From: Synergistaceae bacterium
GTDB taxonomy: Bacteria; Synergistota; Synergistia; Synergistales; Aminobacteriaceae
Direction of reading: 5' to 3'
Assembly: GCA_017449135.1 (NCBI GenBank)
Contig: JAFSKE010000047.1
Location: forward strand, 1 to 40,238
Length of the DNA: 40,238 nucleotides
In this document: piece after piece, positions 39,813 to 40,238 of the stretch
How the letters are laid out: the number at the start of each line of letters is the position of its first letter
Position numbering within the stretch: position 1 is the first letter of the stretch
Translations under genes and position numbers: made by a program
The notes under the pieces: generated by a model
Seen by the model: the letters and a program-made list of their open reading frames with translations, nothing else
What the model was told of the DNA's origin: nothing
Databases searched by the model: none

Positions 39813-40238
39813 TTAACGCAAAACTCCTTCCGTAAATTTATCAAATGCCTCAATACCTTTTGAATCGCGTTTATAAACTCCGCAATCGGTTAAAACTCTT
39901 GCAAAGACATGGCCGACTTCAGAGCGTATAACATTTTTGATTTCGTCAAAGTCATTGAGATTTTCATATTTTGAACGTAAATATTGATACCAGTTTTCAT
40001 GGATTTCAAGTTCTGAAGGCAGAGAATTTTTGTTATCTCGTAAAGCCTCCGAAATTTTTTCAAGCGATGTTTTTAATCTTGCAGGCAGAACAGCGAGTCC
40101 CATGACCTCAATTAATCCGATATTTTCCTTTTTAATGTGATGAACATCTGAATGAGGGTGAAAAATTCCAAGCGGGTGTTCTTCAGTTGTTCTGTTGTTT
40201 CGTAAAACTAAATCCATTTCGTAATTTTCGCCTTTTCG
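39813..40238 (-). CDS. galT: UTP-hexose-1-phosphate uridylyltransferase, C-terminal part (cut by window end)
   Basis: The last 141 residues of a class II (Firmicutes-type) GalT, which exchanges UMP between UDP-glucose and galactose 1-phosphate in the Leloir pathway. The frame is open to the window edge: RKGENYE precedes the Met at 40217, so that Met is internal. Recognisable motifs are YEMDLVLRNNRTTEEHPLGI, FHPHSDVHHIKKENIGLIEV and MGLAVLPARLK, all typical of this class's C-terminus. The active-site region lies outside the window. The stop is one base from the mgtC start. Confidence 0.9.
   Translation of the reverse strand, partial: RKGENYEMDLVLRNNRTTEEHPLGIFHPHSDVHHIKKENIGLIEVMGLAVLPARLKTSLEKISEALRDNKNSLPSELEIHENWYQYLRSKYENLNDFDEIKNVIRSEVGHVFARVLTDCGVYKRDSKGIEAFDKFTEGVLR

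Overview
The window looks like a chromosomal segment of a low-GC, outer-membrane-bearing anaerobe. The gene set (two-subunit glycyl-tRNA synthetase, tripartite tricarboxylate transporter, LpxL-type acyltransferase, Slt transglycosylase, MgtC, FolE2) would suit a gut or rumen Synergistota-type bacterium, but that placement is inference. No rRNA, tRNA, CRISPR array, prophage or intact insertion sequence is visible. Most genes are housekeeping or catabolic, packed in short operons. Several use TTG starts.

Layout: (1) 1-624 is a gene-poor edge with a hairpin terminator, a decayed coding remnant and a repeat. (2) 625-11113, all on the minus strand and read right to left: a 12-codon leader ORF, ilvA, an M23 peptidase, a small coiled-coil membrane protein, glyQ, glyS, a YitT protein, a NYN-domain protein, acylphosphatase and garD. 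(3) 11362-16915, plus strand: an iron-sulfur flavoprotein, tctB, tctA, a TIGR04076-type protein, tctC and gudD. (4) 16921-23088, minus strand: slt, tilS, an SbcC-like zinc-hook coiled coil without ATPase heads, and a GNAT acetyltransferase. (5) 23170-30683, plus strand: a small acidic ORF, tyrS, a glycosyltransferase-like gene, an LpxL-like acyltransferase, queD, two tandem ankyrin-family secreted proteins, a DUF4160/DUF2442 pair, folE2 and a HlyD-like adaptor. (6) 30690-35271, minus strand: a secreted protein of unknown function, pfkA, rho and an M20 hydrolase. (7) 35438-36112, plus strand: an M15 peptidase. (8) 36116-40238, minus strand: galT (cut by the window end), mgtC, ilvE, ispE and an AEC transporter.

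How genes work together: GudD and GarD both make 5-dehydro-4-deoxy-D-glucarate, from glucarate and galactarate respectively. With the TctABC importer directly upstream of gudD, the window appears to encode an aldarate uptake and dehydration module split over two loci. QueD and FolE2 belong to the early queuosine (preQ0) pathway and flank a block of accessory genes. Slt, the M23 and M15 peptidases and the LpxL-like enzyme serve the cell envelope.

The most unusual feature is a family of short interspersed repeats, about 15 full or partial copies in 40 kb. Each copy has two small hairpins. The first hairpin changes sequence from copy to copy but keeps its base pairing. Copies lie mostly between genes, but one lies in frame inside the GNAT gene, one forms the end of a small ORF, one overlaps a possible start of the YitT gene, and one forms a likely intrinsic terminator before gudD.
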